Positions 1 to 6,082 of a stretch of DNA of 9,186 nt are shown here, piece by piece. The position numbers were made by a program, and so were the translations under genes. The stretch comes from Bacteroidota bacterium (GTDB lineage: Bacteria; Bacteroidota; Bacteroidia; NS11-12g; UBA9320): NCBI GenBank assembly GCA_024638525.1, contig JAHEKB010000072.1, positions 1 to 9,186 on the forward strand, written 5' to 3'. The notes beneath the pieces are model-generated. The model was not told where the DNA came from. It made no database searches and saw nothing but the letters and a program-made list of their open reading frames with translations. The number at the start of each line of letters is the position of its first letter. Within the stretch, counting starts at the first letter, position 1.

Positions 1-297
1 GACTATTTGATTAATTCTGGAGGTATTAAGATACATCCGGAGCAAATTGAACCTCAAATAGAAAAGATACTTGAGGCAATGGGCATTAATCGGGAGTTCT
101 ACATGACCAAAAGACCACATGAGGAACTGGGAGAAAGTGCAGTATTGCTAATCAAAGGAGAACCCATTAAAAATGAAGCCTTTGTTTTGGAAGTACTCAA
201 GAGAGAATTACCAGTTCATCATCACCCTAAGCGGATTGAATATCACCCCGATTTTCATTATACAAGCACTGGAAAGCTGAAAAGAAATTCATTGTGA
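1..297 (+). CDS. menE: AMP-dependent ligase, C-terminal end (probable o-succinylbenzoate-CoA ligase, MenE); 5' end outside window
   Basis: The first 98 codons seen are the C-terminal lobe of an ANL-superfamily acyl-CoA ligase, running in frame from base 1 to the TGA at 295-297. The opening residues DYLINSGGIKIHPEQIE match the hinge and A8 region, which in this family reads D-x-I-x-SGG-x-x-I-x-P-x-x-IE. The tail TSTGKLKR is the A10 motif, whose lysine contacts the acyl group and adenylate during the first half reaction. The stretch between them (HEELGESAVLLIKGEP, then a short helix and PKRIEYHPDF) follows the pattern of Bacteroidota MenE proteins, which activate o-succinylbenzoate to its CoA ester in menaquinone synthesis. 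The family call is secure. The MenE assignment is inference from the lobe alone, because the substrate pocket lies in the missing N-terminal part. trmB begins 18 bases downstream on the same strand, so cotranscription is likely. Confidence 0.72.
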   Translation, partial: DYLINSGGIKIHPEQIEPQIEKILEAMGINREFYMTKRPHEELGESAVLLIKGEPIKNEAFVLEVLKRELPVHHHPKRIEYHPDFHYTSTGKLKRNSL

Positions 298-315
298 GAA
301 TTACATTTGCCGAGC

Positions 316-957
316 ATGAGCAAAAAGGGGAAATTGGAAAAGTTTGCAGAGGTCAGTGCCTTTGAAAATTGCTTTGAGTATGACCGCAGCATGAAAGGGC
401 AATGGTCGTCCTCCTATTTTAAGAACAACCATCCAATCGTCCTCGAACTCGCTTGCGGAAAAGGTGAATACACGGTGGGATTAGCTGAGCGATTTCCAGA
501 TAAAAACTTCATAGGTATTGATGTCAAGGGAAACAGAATTTGGAAAGGTGCTAGATACGCCTTAGACCACGGCCTAAACAACGTTGCTTTTCATCGCTTG
601 ATGATAGGCAATATTGAAGAGTTCTTTGCCAAAGATGAGATCAGTGAATTCTGGATAACCTTCCCCGACCCCCAACACGCCAAAGAACGCAAAAGACTGA
701 CCAACGACAAATTCTTACAGAAGTATAGAAATATTTCAAAAGAGGGCAGTTTGTTAAATCTAAAAACCGACTCGAGTCGGTTCTATGCATTCACCAAGGA
801 AACCATCGCGAATGAAGGCCTAATAATACATCTCGATTCGGAGGATATATACCAATGGAATGATGCGCCTGAATATTTGACGAGCATACAAACCTTTTAC
901 GAAAAGATGTGGCTATCTGAAGGAAAGAAAATCAAATACCTACAGTTTGCATTGTAA
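316..957 (+). CDS. trmB: tRNA (guanine-N7-)-methyltransferase
   Basis: This 213-residue cytoplasmic enzyme should transfer a methyl group from S-adenosylmethionine to N7 of guanine 46 in the variable loop of many tRNAs. The SAM-binding motif I is LELACGKGEY (residues 43-52), followed by FIGIDVKGNRIWKGAR (about 65-80), the family signature WITFPDPQ (113-120) with RLTN (127-130), and LNLKTDS (147-153). Length and motif order are normal for TrmB. FPDPQ instead of FPDPW and ACGKG instead of GCGKG are, from memory, common in Bacteroidota homologues and not defects. A TTG at 307 in the same frame would add three residues (MPS). I prefer the ATG at 316 because related proteins begin with a similar short basic stretch (SKKGKLEKFAE). 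No convincing Shine-Dalgarno sequence precedes either start. The gene follows the probable menE by 18 bases and ends 48 bases before sodN. An 18-base perfect palindrome lies inside it at 765-782. Confidence 0.95.
   Translation: MSKKGKLEKFAEVSAFENCFEYDRSMKGQWSSSYFKNNHPIVLELACGKGEYTVGLAERFPDKNFIGIDVKGNRIWKGARYALDHGLNNVAFHRLMIGNIEEFFAKDEISEFWITFPDPQHAKERKRLTNDKFLQKYRNISKEGSLLNLKTDSSRFYAFTKETIANEGLIIHLDSEDIYQWNDAPEYLTSIQTFYEKMWLSEGKKIKYLQFAL
765..782. repeat. 18-base perfect palindrome inside trmB
   Basis: AACCGACTCGAGTCGGTT equals its own reverse complement over all 18 bases; the flanking A and C do not extend it. In single-stranded form it gives a 7-bp stem with a TCGA loop. It falls in the codons for residues KTDSSRF of TrmB, next to the conserved LKTDS motif, so the codons are constrained at the protein level. 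No T-run follows, so it is not a terminator. Confidence 0.85.
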
Positions 958-1005
958 TCTGGACAAACTAATGCTTGCTTATCTTCGTTGTCTTAATTCA
1001 AGATC

Positions 1006-1473
1006 ATGAAACAATTAATTCTATTAAGCATTCTAATTCCAATATTCAGTTTAAAAAGCACCCCCACTTTCGCGCACTGTGAGATTCCTTGCGGCATCTA
1101 TGAAGATCAATTGCGTGTTAAGATGATTAAAGAGCACATAACCACCATTGAAAAATCCATGAAGATGATCAATGAGCTATCAGCTCAAGAGCAACCGGAC
1201 TACAATCAATTGGTGAGATGGGTAAACAATAAAGAAGAACATGCCAATAAGATCCAGGAAATTGTCGCTCAATACTTCATGCACCAAAGAGTTAAATTAA
1301 AGAATGAAGGTGAAGATGGATATGACGCTTATATAGAACAACTGAGTAGTTTGCATAGAATCTCGGTTTTCGCGATGAAGGCGAAGCAAAGCACTCAGTT
1401 GGAAGTGGTGGCAAAACTCAACAATGCTGTGCATCGATTTGAGCATTCATATTTCGAGGATCATCATCATTAG
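1006..1473 (+). CDS. sodN: Nickel superoxide dismutase, exported
   Basis: This 155-residue protein is a NiSOD, which dismutates superoxide to oxygen and hydrogen peroxide. Residues 1-23 look like a Sec signal peptide: MK, a hydrophobic core LILLSILIPIF, then a short polar stretch ending TFA. Cleavage after A23 would give a mature protein starting HCEIPCGIY, the nickel hook of the family (His1, Cys2, Cys6, with Tyr9). The mature chain would be 132 residues, slightly longer than the roughly 117 of the Streptomyces enzyme. The aspartate usual at position 3 of the hook is glutamate here. The rest is helical, including NKEEHANKIQEIVAQYF (about 75-91), and the chain ends in EDHHH. In Streptomyces the hook is exposed by a dedicated protease, SodX; no sodX is in this window. 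The product should act in the periplasm or outside the cell. It sits 48 bases after trmB, with a terminator about 190 bases downstream. The family is clear; the cleavage site is inferred. Confidence 0.93.
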   Translation: MKQLILLSILIPIFSLKSTPTFAHCEIPCGIYEDQLRVKMIKEHITTIEKSMKMINELSAQEQPDYNQLVRWVNNKEEHANKIQEIVAQYFMHQRVKLKNEGEDGYDAYIEQLSSLHRISVFAMKAKQSTQLEVVAKLNNAVHRFEHSYFEDHHH

Positions 1474-1754
1474 AATAGCGGGGGACTAGCACCCTCCTCC
1501 CCAAGAGCAAGATAGCTCACTCGAGTATATTTTGAAAACGTAAGTTGTTCAACGGCTGAACATTTATTGTATCCGTTGTTCACACGATCCCACAATTACA
1601 TTCTCTTACAATACGGCCCAACAGCATACAATAGTTAATTACCCCTACTCCATTTTAATAGCGGGATCCATGACTCTATCAGATATGTGATCCATTTTTT
1701 TTGACCCAGATGCAACCTCTTTGAACTTGAGCAGACTAAAGGGTAAATACTTAT
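1474..1754. other. 281-base gap between sodN and the next gene
   Basis: I find no credible coding sequence on either strand. The gap contains a 6-bp hairpin TGTTCA/TGAACA with a 5-base loop (1546-1562), whose first arm overlaps a GTTGTTCA repeated at 1544-1551 and 1575-1582. It also holds the 9-base direct repeat AATAGCGGG at 1474-1482 and 1657-1665, and a rho-independent terminator at 1664-1702 that overlaps the second copy. The last 52 bases, up to the ATG at 1755, should hold the promoter of that gene, but I see no clear TAnnTTTG box. The roughly 190 bases between the sodN stop and the terminator would form an unusually long 3' untranslated region if transcription reads through. Confidence 0.6.
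1664..1702 (+). terminator. Rho-independent terminator, probably for sodN
   Basis: GGATC (1664-1668) pairs with GATCC (1689-1693), and CAT (1669-1671) pairs with ATG (1685-1687), leaving T1688 as a single bulged base. The result is an 8-bp stem with a 13-base loop. Base A1694 and then eight consecutive T residues (1695-1702) follow directly. Orientation fits ending + strand transcription from sodN. There is no matching T-run for the - strand, so it does not look bidirectional. The bulge and moderate stem make it a mid-strength candidate. Confidence 0.65.
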
Positions 1755-2141
1755 ATGAAAATTCAAACTAAAACCATGATTAGCCTAATCTTCTTCATCG
1801 TTCTATCTGCTTTTAGCACGGCCAGTTGGCACAAGCTAGGCACTAGAACGGTGAATTACGGGCTAGACCATGATAAGATCATGGTCACTGCAAAAGACGG
1901 AGCTTTTACCGCATTGAAGGTAGATGTAAGTGGCAACCTGAATATGCATAAGATGAAAGTAAACTACGCCAATGGTCAATCCGAACGAATTCCGATTGCT
2001 TATAATTTTAGAAGGGGAAGGGATTCACGGCTTATTGATCTAAAGGGCAACAAAAGGCTAATTCGCTCTGTAGATTTTTGGTACGACACAAAAAATCGTT
2101 CAAGAAGAAGGGCAAGCATTAGACTATACGGAAGACATTGA
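1755..2141 (+). CDS. Small exported protein, DUF2541-like
   Basis: This is a 128-residue protein with a clear Sec signal peptide: basic start MKIQTK, hydrophobic core MISLIFFIVLSAF, and likely cleavage near STAS before W25. The mature part of about 104 residues is rich in alternating polar and hydrophobic residues, as in a small beta-sandwich. It shows WHKLGTRTV (25-33), D-H-D-K-I-M-V (38-44), an NG turn (73-74), and R-L-I-D-L-K-G-N-K-R-L-I-R-S-V-D-F (92-108), ending RLYGR. This pattern (W-x-x-LG-x-R-x-V, IDL-x-G-x-x-R-x-I) resembles what I recall of exported DUF2541-family proteins such as the YaaI group, whose function is unknown. The mature domain is strongly basic, particularly the RSRRR stretch near the end. 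It is probably monocistronic: a terminator lies upstream and a convergent gene downstream, 74 bases away. I know no catalytic motif in it. The gene call is good; the family assignment is from memory of the motif pattern. Confidence 0.75.
   Translation: MKIQTKTMISLIFFIVLSAFSTASWHKLGTRTVNYGLDHDKIMVTAKDGAFTALKVDVSGNLNMHKMKVNYANGQSERIPIAYNFRRGRDSRLIDLKGNKRLIRSVDFWYDTKNRSRRRASIRLYGRH
1866..1886. repeat. Inverted repeat within the DUF2541-like gene
   Basis: GACCATGAT (1866-1874) and ATCATGGTC (1878-1886) are perfect reverse complements separated by AAG, so the site could fold into a 9-bp stem with a 3-base loop. It encodes residues D38-V44 near the start of the mature protein. No T-run follows, so it is not a terminator. 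Confidence 0.8.
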
Positions 2142-2215
2142 TTTTACGAACTACTACTTATTAGTGCATAAACCTAACTATCTAACACTAACCACTGTTT
2201 GATTGATTTACAGCA

Positions 2216-3388
2216 TCAAATGACTGAAGAAAAGATCAAGTCAGACGAGCGGATTGTATTGCCTTCTCGCATCAGAACTGCTCTGTCTATTAATGCCATC
2301 AATTCCCTTACATTTCCGGGCCAGTTGTGATTTTGTAAAGCCATTACAGCACTTTCATCAAGTATCAACTCTCCAGCTCCGTGTTTCTTGGCTGATTCTT
2401 TTAAGAAGTGATTTGCCAACAACAAAACATCGTCTCCGCGATCTTTCAGCTTGGGCATGTGAATCAAGAAACCTTGTATTCTGTAATACAGATCTTCTCT
2501 AAATCCTCCATCTCTGACTAATTCTCCTAAATTTCTATTGGTGGCCGCCAGAATACGAACATCCAATTTGATCTCCTTATTGCTTCCCAACCTAGACATC
2601 TTTTTTTCTTGAAGTACTCGTAGCAATTTAGCCTGTAGCTTTAATTCCATCTCACCGATTTCGTCAAGAAATATTGTTCCACTTTGTGCTTCTTCGAACC
2701 TACCTCGCCTTCTAGCTGTAGCTCCAGTAAAAGCCCCTTTCTCATGACCAAACAATTCATCTTCTAAGAGGTGATCTGGAATGGCTGCCATGTTAACGGC
2801 TACAAATGGTTTCTTCTTTCTCGGTGAATTTTGGTGAATAGCCATAGCTACCAATTCTTTACCCGTTCCACTGTCACCGGTAATTAATACTTGAGTGTCC
2901 GTTGCCTCTACCCTTTGAATTAGTTTAAGCACGTTTAGCAATGCTGAGCTCTCCCCAACCAATTTATCATACCTGCTCCTGTCCGAAATATTCTGCCGAA
3001 GAATCTCGACTTCTCGGCGTAGTTCGATGGACTTCGCTGCATTCTCAATGGCCTTTTTTAATCGCGGAACTGCAAGCTCATTCTTTATAATGTAACGATA
3101 AGCACCTTTGTCATAAGCCTCCACGACTACTTCAACATCCTCCTGACCAGAAAGATAAATGACGGGTTTGTCTGGATAAGCACTCTGGATGTCCTGCAGC
3201 ACCTCCATCCCACTTTGATCAGGTAAGCTGTGATCCAGACTAATGATGTCCCATTGATCTATTCCTGAATCTAAGAACTCGTGGGTTGAACCAAAGGTTC
3301 CCGTTTCGTATCCGTCCTCTTGTAACGCATGTTCCAAGATTTTGGCATACATGGCATTGTCCTCTACAATAGCGATTTTTAAAATCAT
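2216..3388 (-). CDS. Sigma-54-dependent response regulator lacking a DNA-binding domain
   Basis: This 390-residue protein is an NtrC-type two-component regulator. The receiver domain (about 3-115) has the acidic pair E9-D10, the phosphoacceptor D52 in SLDHSLPD, S80 and K102, so it should be phosphorylated by a histidine kinase. A short helical linker (about 116-140) leads to a complete AAA+ domain: Walker A GDSGTGKE (171-178), the sigma-54 contact loop GAFTGA (218-223), Walker B IFLDE (239-243), sensor I AATNRN, the arginine region FREDLYYR and sensor II WPGNVREL. It should remodel sigma-54 RNA polymerase using ATP. The usual Fis-type helix-turn-helix is absent: the chain stops soon after sensor II (SSDLIFSSVI), about 50-60 residues short of typical relatives. 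I chose the ATG at 3388; an in-frame TTG at 3403 would add five residues. It is the last gene of the - strand group, 52 bases after gmhA. No partner kinase is in the window. Confidence 0.93.
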   Translation of the reverse strand: MILKIAIVEDNAMYAKILEHALQEDGYETGTFGSTHEFLDSGIDQWDIISLDHSLPDQSGMEVLQDIQSAYPDKPVIYLSGQEDVEVVVEAYDKGAYRYIIKNELAVPRLKKAIENAAKSIELRREVEILRQNISDRSRYDKLVGESSALLNVLKLIQRVEATDTQVLITGDSGTGKELVAMAIHQNSPRKKKPFVAVNMAAIPDHLLEDELFGHEKGAFTGATARRRGRFEEAQSGTIFLDEIGEMELKLQAKLLRVLQEKKMSRLGSNKEIKLDVRILAATNRNLGELVRDGGFREDLYYRIQGFLIHMPKLKDRGDDVLLLANHFLKESAKKHGAGELILDESAVMALQNHNWPGNVRELMALIDRAVLMREGNTIRSSDLIFSSVI

Positions 3389-3400
3389 AGTAGTTTGAGA

Positions 3401-3408
3401 CAAAACTA
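3401..3408 (-). promoter_or_regulatory. Candidate -7 promoter box for the response regulator
   Basis: On the - strand the bases read TAGTTTTG, an exact match to the Bacteroidota -7 consensus TAnnTTTG, ending 12 bases before the ATG at 3388. I see no TTG at the expected -33 spacing, and the implied leader is very short. It could give the regulator a promoter separate from gmhA, but the short motif may be chance. Confidence 0.3.
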
Positions 3409-3440
3409 AGAAGATTGAAGCATAGAAATGAAGTTATTAC

Positions 3441-4004
3441 CTACAGCTTGCGTTCAATGTAGTCGATTAAGGAATGAATCACTTTAATGTGAATCTCTTG
3501 AGCGCGGTCGGCATATGTGGAATGTGGTGCTCTGATCTCCACATCGCACATCGGTGCCATTTTACCACCATCTTTGCCAGTTAATCCAACTACCTTCATT
3601 CCTTTAGCTTTGGCAGATTCTATGGCTTTTAACACATTTGCGCTATTGCCTGAAGTGCTTATCGCCAACAATACATCTCCTTTGCGTCCAACTCCTTCAA
3701 TATATCTGGAGAATACAAATTCATAACCGTAGTCATTTCCGACACAGGCCATATGTGAAGGGTCAGAAATTGCAATGGCTCCAATGGAAGGTCTATCCCC
3801 TCTGTATCTACCCGTGAGTTCTTCGGCAAAATGCATGGCATCGCATAAGCTGCCACCATTACCACAAGAAATAATCTTAGCATCAGATTTGAGGGCCTGT
3901 ACCATTATCTCAGCAGCATTCTCAATTCTCACAAAGTTCTCTTCGTTTGCCAAGAAGGCAGACAGAACGGTTTGAGCTTCTTCAAAATGTGACTTGACAC
4001 TCAT
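3441..4004 (-). CDS. gmhA: D-sedoheptulose-7-phosphate isomerase
   Basis: This 187-residue SIS-domain enzyme should convert sedoheptulose 7-phosphate to D-glycero-D-manno-heptose 7-phosphate, the first step towards ADP- or GDP-heptose for lipopolysaccharide core or surface glycans. It aligns almost without gaps to E. coli GmhA (192 residues) as I remember it: SCGNGGSLCDAMHFAEELTGRY (46-67), IAISDPSHMACVGNDYG (77-93), LLAISTSGNSANV (112-124), GLTGKDGGKMA (140-150) and ADRAQEIHIKVIH (165-177). The metal and catalytic residues corresponding to E. coli His61, Glu65, Gln172 and His180 are present as His58, Glu62, Gln169 and His177. The ATG overlaps the dsbD stop as ATGA (4001-4004), implying translational coupling. 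No other heptose gene (hldE or gmhB type) is in the window, so the rest of the pathway must be elsewhere. The protein is cytoplasmic. Confidence 0.95.
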   Translation of the reverse strand: MSVKSHFEEAQTVLSAFLANEENFVRIENAAEIMVQALKSDAKIISCGNGGSLCDAMHFAEELTGRYRGDRPSIGAIAISDPSHMACVGNDYGYEFVFSRYIEGVGRKGDVLLAISTSGNSANVLKAIESAKAKGMKVVGLTGKDGGKMAPMCDVEIRAPHSTYADRAQEIHIKVIHSLIDYIERKL

Positions 4005-6082
4005 GAACCCTCAAATTTCAATTTTCCCTTGTCTAAAAAGTCGATGAATTTAGTCTCATCGGGATCATATCCACCTCCGATATTCAGAATTTCTCCCTTA
4101 CTATTTACGATATAATAATAGGGTTGTCCGTTAGAGTTAAAGGTATTTATCTGCAAGTCTGCATTGCGTTCGCCCAAGGTCTTGATGCGATCGCCATCCT
4201 TGTTCTCATACCACTCACTTTCTGGCAATTCCGTTCTTTCATCGACATACAGACTAGCAATAACAAAGTCCTTTTTAAGGCGCTTTAACACTTCAGGCTT
4301 AATCCAAACGTACTCCTCCATTTTTCTACAATTTGCACAGCTGTGCCCTGTAAAATCAACAAATACAGGTTTGTTCTGTTCCTCTGATGCTTTAAGTGCA
4401 TCTTCATATATGAAATAGCCTTTTAGGCCGTGTGGAATTTCAAGAATATCAGAATATCTCCGGTCCTCATTTGATTCATCTCCATAGGACACCGTTCCTC
4501 CTTCAATTATCTTATAGTCTTGTGTAGTCAATGGGGGTAAAATACCAGAAAGCGGTTTCAATGGCGCACCCCACAAACCTGGAATCAAATACACACCAAA
4601 ACTGAATGCGGCCACGGCTATTAAAAAGCGAGGCACGGGAATCCTATCCATATCGCTATCATGCGGAAATTTGATCTTACCAAGGAAATACGCTCCCAAA
4701 AGAAGAGCGAGAATAATCCAGATACTCAAGAAAACATCCCTATCCAAAATTCCCCAGTGATAAACCAAGTCGGCTTGCGATAAGAACTTGAATGCCAACG
4801 CCAGCTCCGCAAAACCCAAAAATACTTTTACAGAATTAAGCCATCCTCCGCTTTGTGGCAAGCTGTTCAGCCATTGAGGGAAAATAGCAAATAAGGTAAA
4901 CGGTATGGCAAACATCAAGGAAAATCCAAGCATGGCTGCCAAGGGCTTCATTATCTCACCTGAACTTGCCAATATAGAAACCGAACCAACGATCGGAGCA
5001 GTACATGAGAAGGAAACCAAGACCAACGTAAATGCTATAAAGAATACCCCAACATAGCCACCTCTATCGCCTTGGGCATCCATTTTGTTTACAAAACTGC
5101 TGGGTAGCGTGATTTCAAACATCCCAAGGAAAGAGACCGCAAAAATTAAGAAGATCAGGAAGAACAATATGTTTGGTAACCAGTGAGTACTGAGAGTATA
5201 TGCGAATGTCGCACCGAAAAACATCGCCAGTATCAAACCGAGAATGATATAGATTCCGACAATGGACAAACCATAAAAGATAGCCATTCGCCTTCCTTTG
5301 GCCTTGTCCTTTTCTTTGGTAAAAAAGGCGACGGTCATCGGAATCATTGGAAATACGCAAGGGGTAAATAGCGCCAGAAGTCCTCCTCCAAGCCCTAAAA
5401 GGAATAAGGCCCACAACGACTTTCCTTTGACATCATTTTCGTCTTTGGGTTGATCAATGCTTTCTTCTTCAACCGCTATTTCTTGTGTGGAATCTTTGTT
5501 CGGGTCCCCTTCAACATCTTCAGGCGAATCCCCTTCAGAATCCGGAACAGCTATATCAGGAGATTGAATCACAGGGTCTGGACTGGCTATTTCTTCAATC
5601 ACCACCAAATCGCTCATGTCAAATTCATGATCATAAGACAAACACCCTTGATCATTGCAGATCTGATAATCTATTTTACCACTGACTTGAGGGTTTGGAC
5701 CGGTGATCTTGATGCGCTGCCTAAACTCTGCAATTCCTTCAAAATCTGACACTTTACCTTCTCCACAGACCATTTCCCAAATCTCATCAACATAGAATCT
5801 CGGATTGATGGCCTTTGGGGGGCCCAGTATCTCCATGTCCTTGACATTATAAGCAATTCTGGTCTTTTGTGGCCCACAATCCTCATAGTCAAATACATTG
5901 GAATAAATGTGATTGCCCTCTTTCAGAGGAGCGCTGAATATGATCTCGATCACTTCATCAACCACCACCTGTTTCTTAGAAAATCTCTCAGACCAAGTAG
6001 CCGGTTCTACAGTCGGTTGGGCAAGGGCCCAAAAGACGAAAAAAGCGAAGAAAATCGTTGATAGAACTCGTAATCCTTTCAT
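4001..6082 (-). CDS. dsbD: Thiol:disulfide interchange protein DsbD
   Basis: This 693-residue inner-membrane protein should pass electrons from cytoplasmic thioredoxin to periplasmic thiol proteins. Order of parts: signal peptide (1 to about 22, ending FWALAQ); periplasmic N-domain (about 25-160) with the cysteine pair C142/C147 in CNDQGC; an acidic, proline-rich linker (about 163-220); the membrane domain (about 223-510) with about eight helices and its redox pair C242 in TPCVFPMIP and C360 in SFSCTAP; then a periplasmic thioredoxin-like domain (about 550-690) with C582-A-N-C585. All three redox pairs needed for the relay are present, matching E. coli C103/C109, C163/C285 and C461/C464. The N-domain also has C69 and C106, whose role I cannot assign. 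The gene starts at the ATG at 6082 and diverges from the glucosaminidase gene across a 124-base gap. It leads into gmhA with a 4-base overlap. Confidence 0.95.
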   Translation of the reverse strand: MKGLRVLSTIFFAFFVFWALAQPTVEPATWSERFSKKQVVVDEVIEIIFSAPLKEGNHIYSNVFDYEDCGPQKTRIAYNVKDMEILGPPKAINPRFYVDEIWEMVCGEGKVSDFEGIAEFRQRIKITGPNPQVSGKIDYQICNDQGCLSYDHEFDMSDLVVIEEIASPDPVIQSPDIAVPDSEGDSPEDVEGDPNKDSTQEIAVEEESIDQPKDENDVKGKSLWALFLLGLGGGLLALFTPCVFPMIPMTVAFFTKEKDKAKGRRMAIFYGLSIVGIYIILGLILAMFFGATFAYTLSTHWLPNILFFLIFLIFAVSFLGMFEITLPSSFVNKMDAQGDRGGYVGVFFIAFTLVLVSFSCTAPIVGSVSILASSGEIMKPLAAMLGFSLMFAIPFTLFAIFPQWLNSLPQSGGWLNSVKVFLGFAELALAFKFLSQADLVYHWGILDRDVFLSIWIILALLLGAYFLGKIKFPHDSDMDRIPVPRFLIAVAAFSFGVYLIPGLWGAPLKPLSGILPPLTTQDYKIIEGGTVSYGDESNEDRRYSDILEIPHGLKGYFIYEDALKASEEQNKPVFVDFTGHSCANCRKMEEYVWIKPEVLKRLKKDFVIASLYVDERTELPESEWYENKDGDRIKTLGERNADLQINTFNSNGQPYYYIVNSKGEILNIGGGYDPDETKFIDFLDKGKLKFEGS

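Noticed and set aside
307..315. TTG start for trmB three codons upstream
   Set aside because: The ATG at 316 gives a start typical of TrmB; the extra residues MPS have no support.
1480..1502. GGGGGA ... TCCTCCCC as a terminator right after sodN
   Set aside because: Only about five pairs form around a 12-base loop, and no T-run follows.
1544..1640. Integron attC-like site (GTT... and GCCCAAC fragments)
   Set aside because: The core sites do not pair in the attC arrangement, and there is no integrase or cassette context.
2142..2215. Possible frameshifted Fis/HTH domain downstream of the response regulator
   Set aside because: The 74 bases before the convergent gene are too short, and I see no helix-turn-helix pattern in any frame.
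2198..2220. Hairpin TTTGAT / ATCAAA in the convergent gap, possible terminator
   Set aside because: The stem is only 6 bp, AT-rich, overlaps the response regulator stop codon and has no T-run on either strand.
2254..2502. 82-codon + strand frame inside the response regulator gene
   Set aside because: It lies antisense to the conserved AAA+ domain and resembles no known protein.
5115..5749. Reading frames of 60-100 codons opposite to or out of frame with dsbD
   Set aside because: They are shadows of a well-supported gene and have no recognisable domain or gene-like composition.
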